Source: Colocasia esculenta | Taxonomy: Eukaryota; Streptophyta; Magnoliopsida; Alismatales; Araceae | DNA length: 64,000 nucleotides | Assembly (NCBI GenBank): GCA_014218235.1 | Contig: CM024759.1 | Location: forward strand, 6,278,712 to 6,342,711 | Direction of reading: 5' to 3' | Shown: positions 1 to 10,121 of the stretch, piece by piece | Layout of the letters: each line of letters starts with the position of its first letter | Position numbering within the stretch: the stretch's first letter is position 1 | Position numbers and translations under genes: made by a program | Notes under the pieces: model-generated | What the model was told of the DNA's origin: nothing | The model's input: only the letters and a program-made list of their open reading frames with translations | Databases searched by the model: none

Positions 1-700
1 ATCTTCACGGAGTACCTTCAGAGAGTACCTTCAGAGAGTACCTTCATAGGAAATTATCAGTATTAGGATTTTTATGAAGATGGATGCATATATCTCGCCC
101 TTTTGCTATGAATGGTGAGAAGGGGTCCCACCGGGCGTGCCAGCTGTGGACACGGGAAATTTTCCTCTTCCTTCCTTCTTCATTTGAAGGATGTTTATTC
201 ATTTATCTTTTGACTTTGAGTTGCGGGGCGTGCCAGCCTGCCTGCCAGGCAGAAGTAAGGGTCTGCGCAATGCAGAGAAAGAATTTTTTGAATATATCCG
301 TGAAACGGATGGGTGCGCCGTGTTTTGATCTGAACTTCTTTGATTCCGTGCCTTTTAATCATCAGGCGATTGGGGTGGCGTGTGCTGGACCCCTGTCTCC
401 ATCGATCGAAACCGATGTTACATTTACATCGAGTTAAAAGCTTTAGATGTCGTATTAACACCTGTTTCAACCCGAATACCATTTCATAGCATGGGCGAGA
501 ATATATGCATCTGTAAGAAATTTCAAAACAACATTTTTTTGCTTTGTTTATTTTGAACGGAATGAGTCCAAGTTTAAAAACGAATAGGGTTGTCTTTTTG
601 AAAAGAGTATGTAGCTTATCATGGGCAGGAACATGCCCGTGTTAGCGAAATTATCTTCCGAGTATATACTCATTTTCAGAGACAAAACTTTAGTTGAAAC
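1..700. other. Unassigned sequence, no gene seen
   Basis: I see no gene here. The short open frames on both strands overlap each other and resemble no family I know. It opens with a few copies of an 'agagtaccttc' motif at 20-45. It is probably the left part of the repeat that continues to about 4 kb. Confidence 0.4.
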
Positions 701-711
701 GTATGCATATA

Positions 712-1482
712 AACACCCTGGATCCCCCACGGAGACTTGCTCGATGTGGGGTATAAATATACCAAGAGAGAGAGAACAAAGGGCGTTTAAACACCATATG
801 TCCATAGAGACTTGCTCGATATGGACAGTATTTAAACCCCTGGATCCCCCACAGAGACTTGCTCGATGTGGGGTATAAATATACCAAGAGAGAGAGAACA
901 AAGGGTGTTTAAACACCATATGTCCATAGAGACTTGCTCGATATGGACAGTATTTAAACCCCTGGATCCCCCACAGAGACTTGCTCGATGTGGGGTATAA
1001 ATATACCGAGAGAGAGAGAACAAAGGGTGTTTAAACACCATATGTCCATAGAGACTTGCTCGATATGGACAGTATTTAAACCCCTGAATCCCCCCACAGA
1101 GACTTGCTCGATGTGGGGTATAAATATACCGAGAGAGAGAACAAAGGGTGTTTAAATACCATATGTCCATAGAGACTTGCTCGATATGGACAGTATTTAA
1201 ACCCCTGAATCCCCCACAGAGACTTGCTCGATGTGGGGTATAAATATACCGAGAGAGAGAGAACAAAGGGTGTTTAAATACCATATGTTCATAGAGACTT
1301 GCTCGATATGGACAGTATTTAAACCCCTGAATCCCCCACAGAGACTTGCTCGATGTGGGGTATAAATATACCGAGAGAGAGAGAATAAAGGGTGTTTAAA
1401 TACCATATGTCCATAGAGACTTGCTCGATATGGACGGTATTTAAACCCCTGGATCCCCACAGAGACTTGCTCGATGTGGGGA
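712..1482 (+). repeat. 122-bp tandem repeat with two alternating hairpins
   Basis: About 6.5 head-to-tail units. The core GACTTGCTCGA recurs at 734, 809, 856, 931, 978, 1053, 1101, 1174, 1221, 1296, 1343, 1418 and 1464, with spacing alternating near 75 and 47 bp. Every second core is flanked by CCCCACA/TGTGGGG and the others by GTCCATA/TATGGAC, so two stems with different sequence enclose the same loop. Inside the loop GAG and CTC can pair as well. Each unit also has the palindromes GGTATAAATATACC (with a TATA-like motif) and, in the first copies, GTGTTTAAACAC. The array precedes a second palindrome array and a TATA box, so it may be part of the upstream region of a retroelement LTR. That placement is inference. 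Confidence 0.9.
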
Positions 1483-1685
1483 CGTGGCGCGAGGGAGATG
1501 TCGGAGCCGTATACGATGGCGATCTCCCGCTCTTTTCCACGTTATCGGGCACTCCTCACTCCATATTGAACAAGGAACGAACCAATACCTTCACGCCAAA
1601 CCAAAGAATTGGAAGAACGGATGGAAAGAGATCGGGAGAACAAGAAGATTTGCAATATTTCTGAAAATTTCAGAACCCGGGCCTT

Positions 1686-1760
1686 ACAAGGCTTGGAGGG
1701 ACTGGTTTACAAGGGTTTTGGGACTGGTTTACAAGGCTTGGGGGACTGGTTTTTCACAGC
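1686..1760 (+). repeat. Short direct repeats 'ggactggtttacaagg'
   Basis: Three close, imperfect copies of a unit containing 'ctggtttacaagg' or 'acaaggcttgg' lie between the 122-bp array and the palindromic array. No function can be inferred. Confidence 0.5.
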
Positions 1761-1884
1761 ACATGGGGGGGTTTTTGGGGCTTGGCCGGCCTCTCCTCCT
1801 CTCTCCCTTTTTTTTTTCAGATGAAGGGGGTGCCTCCCCTTTTATAGGGGGCTGGCCTCTCCTCCCCTCCCTGCATAAACAGGA

Positions 1885-2520
1885 GAAGGAGGGGAGGAGA
1901 CCCCCATTTCGGTTGGGGGGAAGCACCCCCAACCTGTTTAACATTAAACAGGTTGGGGGTGTGAACACCCCCCAACCTGTTTAATATTAAACAGGTTGGG
2001 GGGAGTTCCCCTCCAACCTGTTTTATATAAAACAGGTTGGGGGTGTGGGCACCCCCCAACCTGATTTACATAAAACAGGTTGGGGGGGGTTCCCCTCCAA
2101 CCTGTTTTTATGTAAAACCGGTTGGAGGGGGAGCACCCCCCAACCGGTTTTACCTTAAACAGGTTGGAGGGGGTCCCCTCCAACCTGTTTTTTTTTTTGT
2201 TTTTAATATATAAAACCGGTTGGAGGGGGTCCCCTCCAACCTGTTTTTATATAAAACTGGTTGGAGGGGGAGCCCCCCCAACCGGTTTTATATTTCAGAA
2301 GTTGGAGGGAGGCTCCTATCTGGTTAAAAAGGGCCAAAAAAAACATAAAAAAGGGAGGTTTTAGAGGGGTCTCCCAATATGTAAAAAGGACAGGAATCAT
2401 AAGAAGAAGGTTGGAGGGGTCTCCCCTCCAACCGGTTGGAGGGGAGGGGGCTTCCAACCTGTTTATTTAAACAGGTTGGACCCTCCGACCTGTTTATTTG
2501 AACAGGTTGGACCCTCCAAC
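1885..2520. repeat. Array of alternating perfect palindromes
   Basis: The motif ACAGGTTGG plus a G-run alternates with its complement about ten times, so hairpin follows hairpin. Short AT linkers such as 'tttaatattaaa' are themselves palindromic. Loop sequences differ between hairpins (gtgtgaacac, gagttcc, gagcac, tc). In some hairpins both arms change together: CAGG/CCTG becomes CCGG/CCGG at about 2116-2152. A degenerate tail with the same motifs runs to 2520. This is a non-coding, hairpin-forming region about 60 bp upstream of a TATA box. Confidence 0.85.
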
Positions 2521-2580
2521 TGGCCTCTCCCCTCCCATTCTCTTTAAACCAAGGTAGAGTTTCAAATGGGGAGGGCTTTG

Positions 2581-2594
2581 CCTATAAATAGGCC
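2581..2594 (+). promoter_or_regulatory. Candidate TATA box (TATAAATA)
   Basis: The segment gcctataaataggc is a palindromic TATA motif. It lies just downstream of the palindrome arrays and upstream of a leader-like, T-rich sequence. The plus-strand reading is favoured because GC-rich potential leader follows. No transcript evidence is available. Confidence 0.45.
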
Positions 2595-2714
2595 ACACAT
2601 GCTTCATTTGAGGGGCACCCGATTTGCTGGAATCCCGCTTCCCTTGCTCGGAGTTTTGCTCGGTGAAGAGTTGCGTTTGCATCCTCGGAGCTTCTGTCGC
2701 CGGCTTGTTCTTGT

Positions 2715-2880
2715 ACTTGTACTTGGTCTTTATGGACCTCGTCCGTGTATTTGTATCTCACAGTTGGTCTTCATGGACCTTGTGCTGCTGGATTTGTTCC
2801 GTGCTGTATCTGTATTTGTATTTGTCACTTGGTCTTTATAGACCTCATGCTGTTGGATTTTTCTTCCATGCCATATTTGT
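2715..2880 (+). repeat. Degenerate repeats around 'ttggtctttatggacct'
   Basis: Three imperfect copies begin near 2722, 2772 and 2830. Each contains 'ttggtcttyatrgacct' followed by 'tatttgta' or 'ctgctggattt' blocks. It looks like decayed tandem duplication in a leader or LTR segment. Confidence 0.5.
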
Positions 2881-3004
2881 ACTTCAATGTTTAGTACAAG
2901 GCGTTAATTTCTTCCGACTTGTTCGGAGACTTAACGTGGCCTGAAGAGTTGTTGGTTTATCCTTGAAGGGAAGTACCCAGGATGTTGTCTGTAACTTTTT
3001 GGGG

Positions 3005-3545
3005 TTCAACAGTGCCCTCCCTGCGTCCGCCGCGAGCCAGCCCCGTGACCGCCCCGGCCTCCCTGCCTCCGCGAATAATCCGCGCCCCTTCCTCGCTCGC
3101 ACCGCGAACCCTCGTGGGCGCCGCGACCCCGCCCCACGAACCCCCTCCGCGCCGCGAGCTCGCCACGCACCCACGTCCGCCTGGCCTCCCAAGCCCGCCT
3201 TCGCCGGCGCCTCCTCTTCACGCTGCACCGCCCGCGTGCGGCCCGCCTCTCCAGCCCGCCTCGCCACAGCACCGCGCCGCCCCACCTCCACGACCCGCCT
3301 TCGCCAAGGCACGCCAGCCCGCTCCCCGCGCTGCCTCCGCCCCGCGTCAGCCCACGCCAGCGCAAGGCGCCAGCACCTTCTGCGCCTGCGCCTGCCGGCG
3401 CCGTTCCACGCCTACACCTGCGCAGCACCGACCGCCTGCTGCACCACCGCCATCGCCAGCACCTTTTGCACTTCGCCTGTCGCCTGCGTCAGCGCCGGCT
3501 AGCCATCCACGGCCACCTGGTCCGCCTCCGCACGGACTGCCCATC
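3005..3545. other. GC-rich, CpG-rich tract with overlapping open frames
   Basis: This block is far richer in C and G than its surroundings. Long frames are open in two plus-strand phases and one minus-strand phase at once, with Pro/Ala/Arg-rich products. Such overlap is expected from base composition and is not evidence of a gene. It may be the leader or first exon of a retroelement, or a captured GC-rich exon. No domain is recognisable. Confidence 0.45.
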
Positions 3546-4090
3546 CAAAACGTGCATGTCTGCCGGTCAACGAAATCCCGAGGACGTATTTTGTAGCATT
3601 TTACCTCCCTGCGTGGAGTGGGCTAAATTAAATTGTAATATTTAAATTTTTATTTTGTACTCGGGATTCGTGACACGGCCGGATTCTTCCCCACGCACAG
3701 ACGTGGAGGTACGTACACCATACTCTAGCTCGTTACTTGCTTTTCTCGTATTTGCTCATATTTGCCGCCGACTTGTGAGGTAGGACATCTAGCCCGTGAC
3801 GTGCGTCACAGCCGGCTTGAGAGTGCGAGAACCTATTTCCCAGAGGCTCCGATTGGACCTTGACAGTGGATCGACTACCCTAGTTGTTGGTGGCTTCTTA
3901 GCTACCTTGGTCCCGCGTTTCCCTTCGCGAGGGACGACTTTGTGGGCTACGTACTTCTTTGGACGTGATTATTTTCCTGTCGCTTACTTGTTTAGTTGGT
4001 ATGAATATGTTATTCTTTATTACTTAGTGTTGATCGCATCTTTGGAGAGTCGTAGTTCGTCAGTTAGAGTAGTCCACATGTGTTGTCCTG
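3546..4090. other. Unassigned, retroelement-like sequence
   Basis: No gene recognised. The 'tactcgggattcgtgaca' style text and the 'ggtacgtacaccat' motif remind me of plant LTR sequence, but I find no matching LTR pair, primer site or target duplication. Confidence 0.3.
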
Positions 4091-4375
4091 CATCATAGAA
4101 CCCCTAAAAGTCCTAGCTTCTGCTAGAATTCGCCTAACCAAATCAGCTTGGAATCGGCGGATTGGCTGATTCAGGCCCAAGATTGGCTGACGCGGATGTT
4201 TCGAAGATTGGCTAGATCGGTTGTACGGCTGATTCCCTCTTCCATTCGTTTCTTCCACCTGATGGTCACGACTGCAATGGGCAGCCATAGTGCCAATCAC
4301 CCCCCACCATTGTTTTCTGCAACTGTTCAGAAATCTTCAAAAGGAGGAAAAAGAGGAGGGAAGTCTTTTTTTTTT

Positions 4376-4406
<31 letters not shown>

Positions 4407-4646
4407 GGCGGAGTCGGAATCAGCCTATGGCGACCCGATTTGGGTTTGGGGGAGGGGGGAACGACGACCCACCCACGATGTAAGGTGGGATCGGAGTGGA
4501 TCGAGCGGAATCGGACGGAATCAGACTAGATTGGGCAGATCCAGTCTGATTCCACACGATCCACCTCGATTCCATCTGATGTAGCCTGATTCCCTCATCT
4601 TACCTTAACTACGTTTGATCCCCTCCACTTACCTTATTTACCTAAA
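4090..4646. repeat. GATTC/GAATC-rich repeat with T/G homopolymer tract
   Basis: Dense, quasi-palindromic GGATTGGCTGATTC and GGAATCGG words mark this as one member of a family seen again at 5630-5770, 16735-17345 and 17399-17685. A run of 20 T (4366-4385) is followed directly by 23 G (4386-4408). The repeat is interrupted by the fold-back element that follows. No coding potential is credible: the frames across the homopolymers are artefacts of composition. Confidence 0.55.
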
Positions 4647-5473
4647 CATTATTTAAGTAAATGTTATATTTGTAGTTTCATTTACTTAAGATATTACCTG
4701 TAAATAAGGAAGTATCTCCCATTTGAATCCAATAAAAATATCAAAAAAATCATATCTCTTACAAATAAAAAGTCAACTCTCTCATCCAAAAAGAAAATCG
4801 TGATTTCAGTAGTTCTATCAAAATAGCGACTTTCTAATCTTTCATAATTTGACATATCTAAAAATTTCATAATTCAAATAAACTCAATAGAATACTAAAA
4901 GTCTAAAGTCCGGTAAAAAAAAATCAAACGTGCATATGACTTCTCCAAGGGAGTCACTCTCCTCTTGATAGTACTTAGTCTACTTGAGACCTCTCAGGAT
5001 TTGGTCAAACCTAAGCTATCATCACCTAAACTCATGAGAATTTTCACTTTCTAATTGAAAAAAAACTAGAAAGTGATAATTCTAATGAGTTTGGGTGATG
5101 ATAGTTTAGATTTAACCAAATCCTAAGAGGTCTTAAGCAGACTAAGTGATGTTAGTAGGAGAGTGGCTCCCTTGGAGAAGTCATATGCATGTTTGACTTT
5201 TTTTTAGCGGACTTTAGATTTTTAGTATTCTATTGGGTTTAATTGAACTATGAAATTTTTAGATATGTCAAATTATGAAAGATTAGAAAGTCGTTATTTC
5301 GATGGGACCACCGAAATCACGATTTTCTTCTGAGATGAGAGAGTTGACTTTTTATTTGTAAGAGATATGATTTTTCTAATATTTTTATTACATTCAAATG
5401 AGGGATACTTCCTTATTTACATGTAATATCTTAAGTAAATGAAACTACAAATATAACATTTACTTAAATGATG
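4647..5473. mobile_element. 827-bp fold-back (long inverted repeat) element
   Basis: The two halves are near-complete inverse copies of about 400 bp each. They begin CATTATTTAAGTAAATG at 4647 and end with the complement of CATCATTTAAGTAAATG at 5473. The centre (about 5040-5085) is an AT-rich loop flanked by 'cactttcta'/'tagaaagtg'. There is no open frame, so it is a non-autonomous element able to form a long RNA hairpin. A diverged single arm recurs at 12394-12620. I could not identify a convincing target duplication, so the superfamily is unknown. It lies in the 3' part of the APE1L locus. Confidence 0.8.
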
Positions 5474-5489
5474 TGATTTAAATCATAAT

Positions 5490-5775
5490 TATTGTTACTC
5501 TGTATTGTAATATGAACATGTGTAACTAGACTATAGATATAACCAAAATGTTCAATTATTATATGTTTTTAAAGAATTTTCTTAAATTTTTCCTGATTTT
5601 TTCTTCATTTTTCATAAGTTTCCTTCATTTTTTAACCTGGCCGATCCTGGATCAGCCAGATTCCCATGGAATTAGGCGGATCTTGCGATCCGACCCGACT
5701 CGGATCGGGGTCAGTTGGGTCCGATCCAGCACCCCGATCCGACTTTGCCATCCATGGCAGAGAAGAGATCTATTA
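5490..5775. repeat. GATTC/GATCC-rich repeat end
   Basis: AT-rich sequence followed from 5638 by repeated GGCCGATCCTGGATCAGCC and GATCCGACC words. It is probably the other end of the repeat at 4090-4646, split by the fold-back insertion. The AT-rich core beside GATTC-rich ends matches the arrangement at 16735-17345. Confidence 0.45.
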
Positions 5776-8166
5776 CAATCTTAAGAGGTTCGCACATCTT
5801 AAGGTATTCTTTTTGTCCCCAAATTTAAAATTTATGTAAAAATTAGGTTTCAAATGTGTAAGGATGTCTAGTATGCTTTATTGCTTGTTCACTTGTATTG
5901 TTTTAACGTTTGTAATTGTATTTTTCATGCATGAATGAATGATTGAACATCAATGCATCATTACAGCTAGGGAATTTGTAAGAAACCCTAACTTTTGCCC
6001 TAATTAGAATCAGCAAATTGGAACTTTTGTCTAATTAGGATAATTAAAGGTAATTGAGTGTGCTAACCACTTAGTCACCTAGTCAGTGATAAAAATGCAA
6101 CCAAGTGCATTAATTTCAGGACATTTGTAAAAGCCCCAATTTATACCCTAATTATGGTACAAAAATTTGGGATTTTATTTCACAATACAATTAAAGGAAA
6201 ATTGAGTGTTCCAATCGCTTAACTTGCCCATTGCATAACCATGTGCATTAACTTGAGAAAATTTGTAGAAGATCCCCAATTACCAAGATGGGTGTTCAAG
6301 CAATGGCACCATTTTTATTCCAAGGAAAGGCCTTGTAATTTCTTCTCTCAACCCTATTAAATAGGTGAAGAGGCTAGGCTTTAGCTCCTCACTCAGGACC
6401 GTTCAATCAAGAGCGGTCAATGGATTTGATGGAGAGAACCTATGCTGCCGTATCATCTAAAGTCAAAGCAAAGTATGTCAAGGGCCTTGGGAAGCATACA
6501 CGGGGAAAAACCCTCTGATGCTTAAGTCAATGACTGAAGCAAGATTGCTGAAAAATGACCTGGCTAGATGGGATTCGCTAGCCAATCATGGTGTGTGACT
6601 TGATTTACCTGGCATCGAAAAGAGTTCCCAATTTTATATGAGATTATGAGGAGACCCCCAGAACAGCACTCCTTGGCATCAGTCCATGGCGATGATCCAA
6701 TGGTGAGCGGCCTACACTTATGGAGAGAGTCGATAGATGCTTAATGGAGCAATGTGATCACTCGTTACACCTCTTCGTGTACCCACAGGCAGCTTTGATG
6801 ACTACCACCAATGCCTCTGGGGGCTCTGGACAATTCTCCCCCTCTGGCCCGTTGTATGGGTGGTAATGGGCCTTTATTGGTCTTGCACATGGCTCTTGTA
6901 AGACCTAGGTCAGGATACTTAAGCCTTTTGCCTTAATGGGTATGTGGGCTGGCTTTTGTAATCTTGGCTTTGGTGGGCGGATCAAAATCTCCCCTCTCCA
7001 ATAGGGTTTGCCGAGATTGACCCAAATTCAATCCTAACACCATCACTAACCCTATGAATATTGGGCAAGAACTAGGCGACAACATAATGTGTTCTTTGAA
7101 TTACTCTTTCTAAAAATAAAGAGATTCAAAAAATGTAGGACAGATAGCTTGATCATTAGAATTTTGGACTAAAATCATGGATCCCGAAATTGGACCCCTC
7201 TCTATCAACCTGAACCAACATTAGTTACATAGGTCTAATGATTAATGGTCCTTGACTAATTGCTCTTTGGACATACTTTTAATGAAAAAATAAACTAGAA
7301 GTCTAGAATGTTATTTATGCATGTTACATTGACCTTAGTGAATAACATGGGTTGATTAGGAGATCATCTAGAAGGTCAATCATCCAAAGGTTCTTTAAAT
7401 GGTGGGTGCCCTTTCTGAAGGCTTTATATAGAGGGGTATTATGTACTTTTGAATAGTTCCCAGATTCAAAGGCATAATGCAATTTCTGGATTTGAACCAT
7501 TTTTCTGAGAAAAGAAATAGGTTTACAGAATGTTTCAGCAATTCTAAAGGCTTTAGGAATAGCATTTGAACTCTACAGATTTTTGGTATGTCTGTGAATC
7601 TGACAACGCAATAATGGACGTGATTTTTCATGAATTGTACATTTGTCTTGTTTTAAGGTTACACAGTCTTGTGATTCACCTACCCAAAAGACCTAAAAGA
7701 GCAAGGCATACCCAAAAAATGAAAAGTTTGGAAGATGCTTCCACCCATATGACCACCAAAGGAGGGACTAACAGCTGGTTCCAAACAACCAAACAAAAAA
7801 AAAGAACTGATTTCCTGAAAGTAAGTTTCAGATAACTATAGTGTTGCAGACATAGTGACAGGTAGCTTACTTAGAGGAGTTTCACCTCCAATGTGAACTA
7901 TTCACATCTAACCAAACTCCAAGGCAATCGGTAAAGCATTTCAAGTGCATGTTCATAGTTATTTGACAATAAATGAATTGTATCACTTGATGAGTTGATG
8001 TAAACTGGTAAGAAACTATAAGACCATTTTATATGATACCCTTGAAGACACTAGGCAATGCCTGTCTCTATTTCATGATGAAACAGAACTGACAGAAATT
8101 AACAGACCAAACATGCAAACATCATGGAGAATACTTAGAAAGAAAATCTGGAATGAGAAATCAGAC
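5776..8166. other. Non-coding, presumed APE1L intron
   Basis: I looked for the missing C-terminal APE1L exons (the coding sequence for a GSDHC motif) on the minus strand and did not find them. The stretch at 6390-7080 has the texture of decayed repeat DNA, and only short unconvincing frames occur. Confidence 0.4.
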
Positions 8167-8245
8167 CTCTCTGTTTGGAGGAATATAACCATTAAGCTTT
8201 GCACTAATGAAAAAATCTGGATGACTAACATCAATATCCTGATGG
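8167..8245 (-). CDS. APE1L: APE1L exon 5 (last visible)
   Basis: 79 bases. With the two carried over they encode S-HQDIDVSHPDFF and AKLNGYIPPNRE, matching the family just after the DLNV motif. It ends GAG|GTCTGA. The intron before it is 6.1 kb, and no following exon was found down to position 1. Confidence 0.85.
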
Positions 8246-10056
8246 CTGCAAACTCATCCAAAAGTATAAAAACAAATTAAGAATTTAATAACATAAAGGT
8301 ATTGTTAAATTTATGCTTAAGAAAAGCAAAGACAAATCAAACAGTGGTTAAATGAGAAAATTAGTGCAATTACGTATTATGACAGGCAGAATGTAGAACA
8401 GAAATGCAAAATACTTATTATCAAATGCTCAACTAATTAAAACTATTTCATTATGACATGGTAGAATGTAGAACAGACAAATGCAAAAATACTTATTCTC
8501 AATGTATCTCTTTACATTCTCAAATGCATCATCATTGTCATCTTCATCTGCCCTTTCACCTAGCCTTCGCCATCACCATCACCGTCATTGTTGCCACCAG
8601 ACATTTAGAATAACAAGAATCACCCTTGATTGACTGATTGCAGCTCAGCCTTGACAATGGCTGACAATCATGTAGTGACAATAAAAATTGTACACAATGT
8701 GTACTGGGCACTTTTCAGTTTTACACAGTCTTGGCATCACATACGCACACACTTCAGAGAATGGTGTTAAGGTGACATGAAATTTGTTAAAATAAAGTTC
8801 CTGAGTGTAAGTGCCAACTAAGCTCCACTGAAAACCCAAGTTTTAGATGTTAGATCAGATTTTCAGCTTTTCAACTTTCAAGTGGCTAAATCCTAAAATC
8901 TCAAGGCTAAAAAATTCTTCCCACGCTATGATATTTTTAAAGTCAAGAAAGGAACAAAAATCCTAGTTCTCAATGTGTTTTTCACACAATATGCAGATGA
9001 AACCCGAAAAGGATTAACAAAAATGGGCACTGAAGTCCATTGTTACCAGTGAGCATCTCTGTTTATAACCGTCGATCAGCAGAATCAGCACCTTCTTGGC
9101 ATAAATAAGAGCCATGAATAACTTTTTGTTAAACTGAAGTAGACTTTGATTGCTTATCATGGTTGAGAAAGCACCAGGTGATTGTTGAGGAACTGAATGA
9201 ATAGCAATTACACAACTAAATGATGCCTTAATCATATCTTCATGAAGCTTCTAATGCTTGCCAAGTGTAACCCAATGGGATTTCTCTTGCTCCCTATGTA
9301 TCAAAATTCTATTACAATGCAAGATGTCCCTGATGTGATAAACATCTAGATTACATTCTGAATTATGATAGAAATATTCTTCAACTGCTATATTTTGCTT
9401 TTTTTTTCTTGTGCACAAGTTGCAATTCAATCTTTTACTGTCCGTCCATATATGTTCACAACTGACGTGGGCTTTGGTTTTCAACCCTCTTATCATAGTT
9501 GTCAAAGCGGTCGCCAAGGCAACCGCCTAGGCAGCACTTAGGTGCAAAGGCACTTTTGCTCCTGCTCAAAAACAGGCCGCCTTTCAAGAGGCCAAAAAAG
9601 CGCTCCAAGGTGGTGGCAAGGCGGCCAAGGTGCATGCCTAGGCTCGCTTGGGCGCCTTGGCGCGCTAGACCCGTTAAGGGTCTGTTGCAACCAGGATGCA
9701 GGAGAACAGGAGGAATAAGAAGAGAAGAAGGCACCAAGAGAACCATACCAGAGTTTCGATGGTTGAGAATTCTCTCTCATCCAGCCGCCACCTATATATA
9801 TATACACATATATATATATATAGAGGCATGCTTGGATACGGCAGGGTCGCTTGGTGCAGCCCTGCCGTATCCAAGCTGGGGCCGTTGGATCCCAGATCCA
9901 ACGGCAGCGGCGCGACCTTGCCTTTCACGCGCCGCAGGCGCGTGTAACGGCAAGGTCCGGTAAACACAGTCGGATCTCCATCCGACGGTGTTGGACTGCA
10001 GTATGGCGGGGCCGCACCGCCATACTGCAGTCTTATTCTATATATCTATGATTCTA

Positions 10057-10121
<65 letters not shown>

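Noticed and set aside
84..482. Overlapping open frames on both strands
   Set aside because: Mutually overlapping, no recognised domain, no codon bias or splice context.
712..1482. Regularly spaced repeats as a CRISPR array
   Set aside because: The units are head-to-tail copies of 122 bp with no unique spacers, and this is plant DNA.
548..1552. Long minus-strand frames (repeating HRASLCGG and CSLSRYIYTP)
   Set aside because: They only mirror the 122-bp tandem repeat; the same repeat is open in several phases.
3006..3596. Plus- and minus-strand frames of 140-204 residues
   Set aside because: GC-rich composition opens several frames at once, with no domain or homolog recognised.
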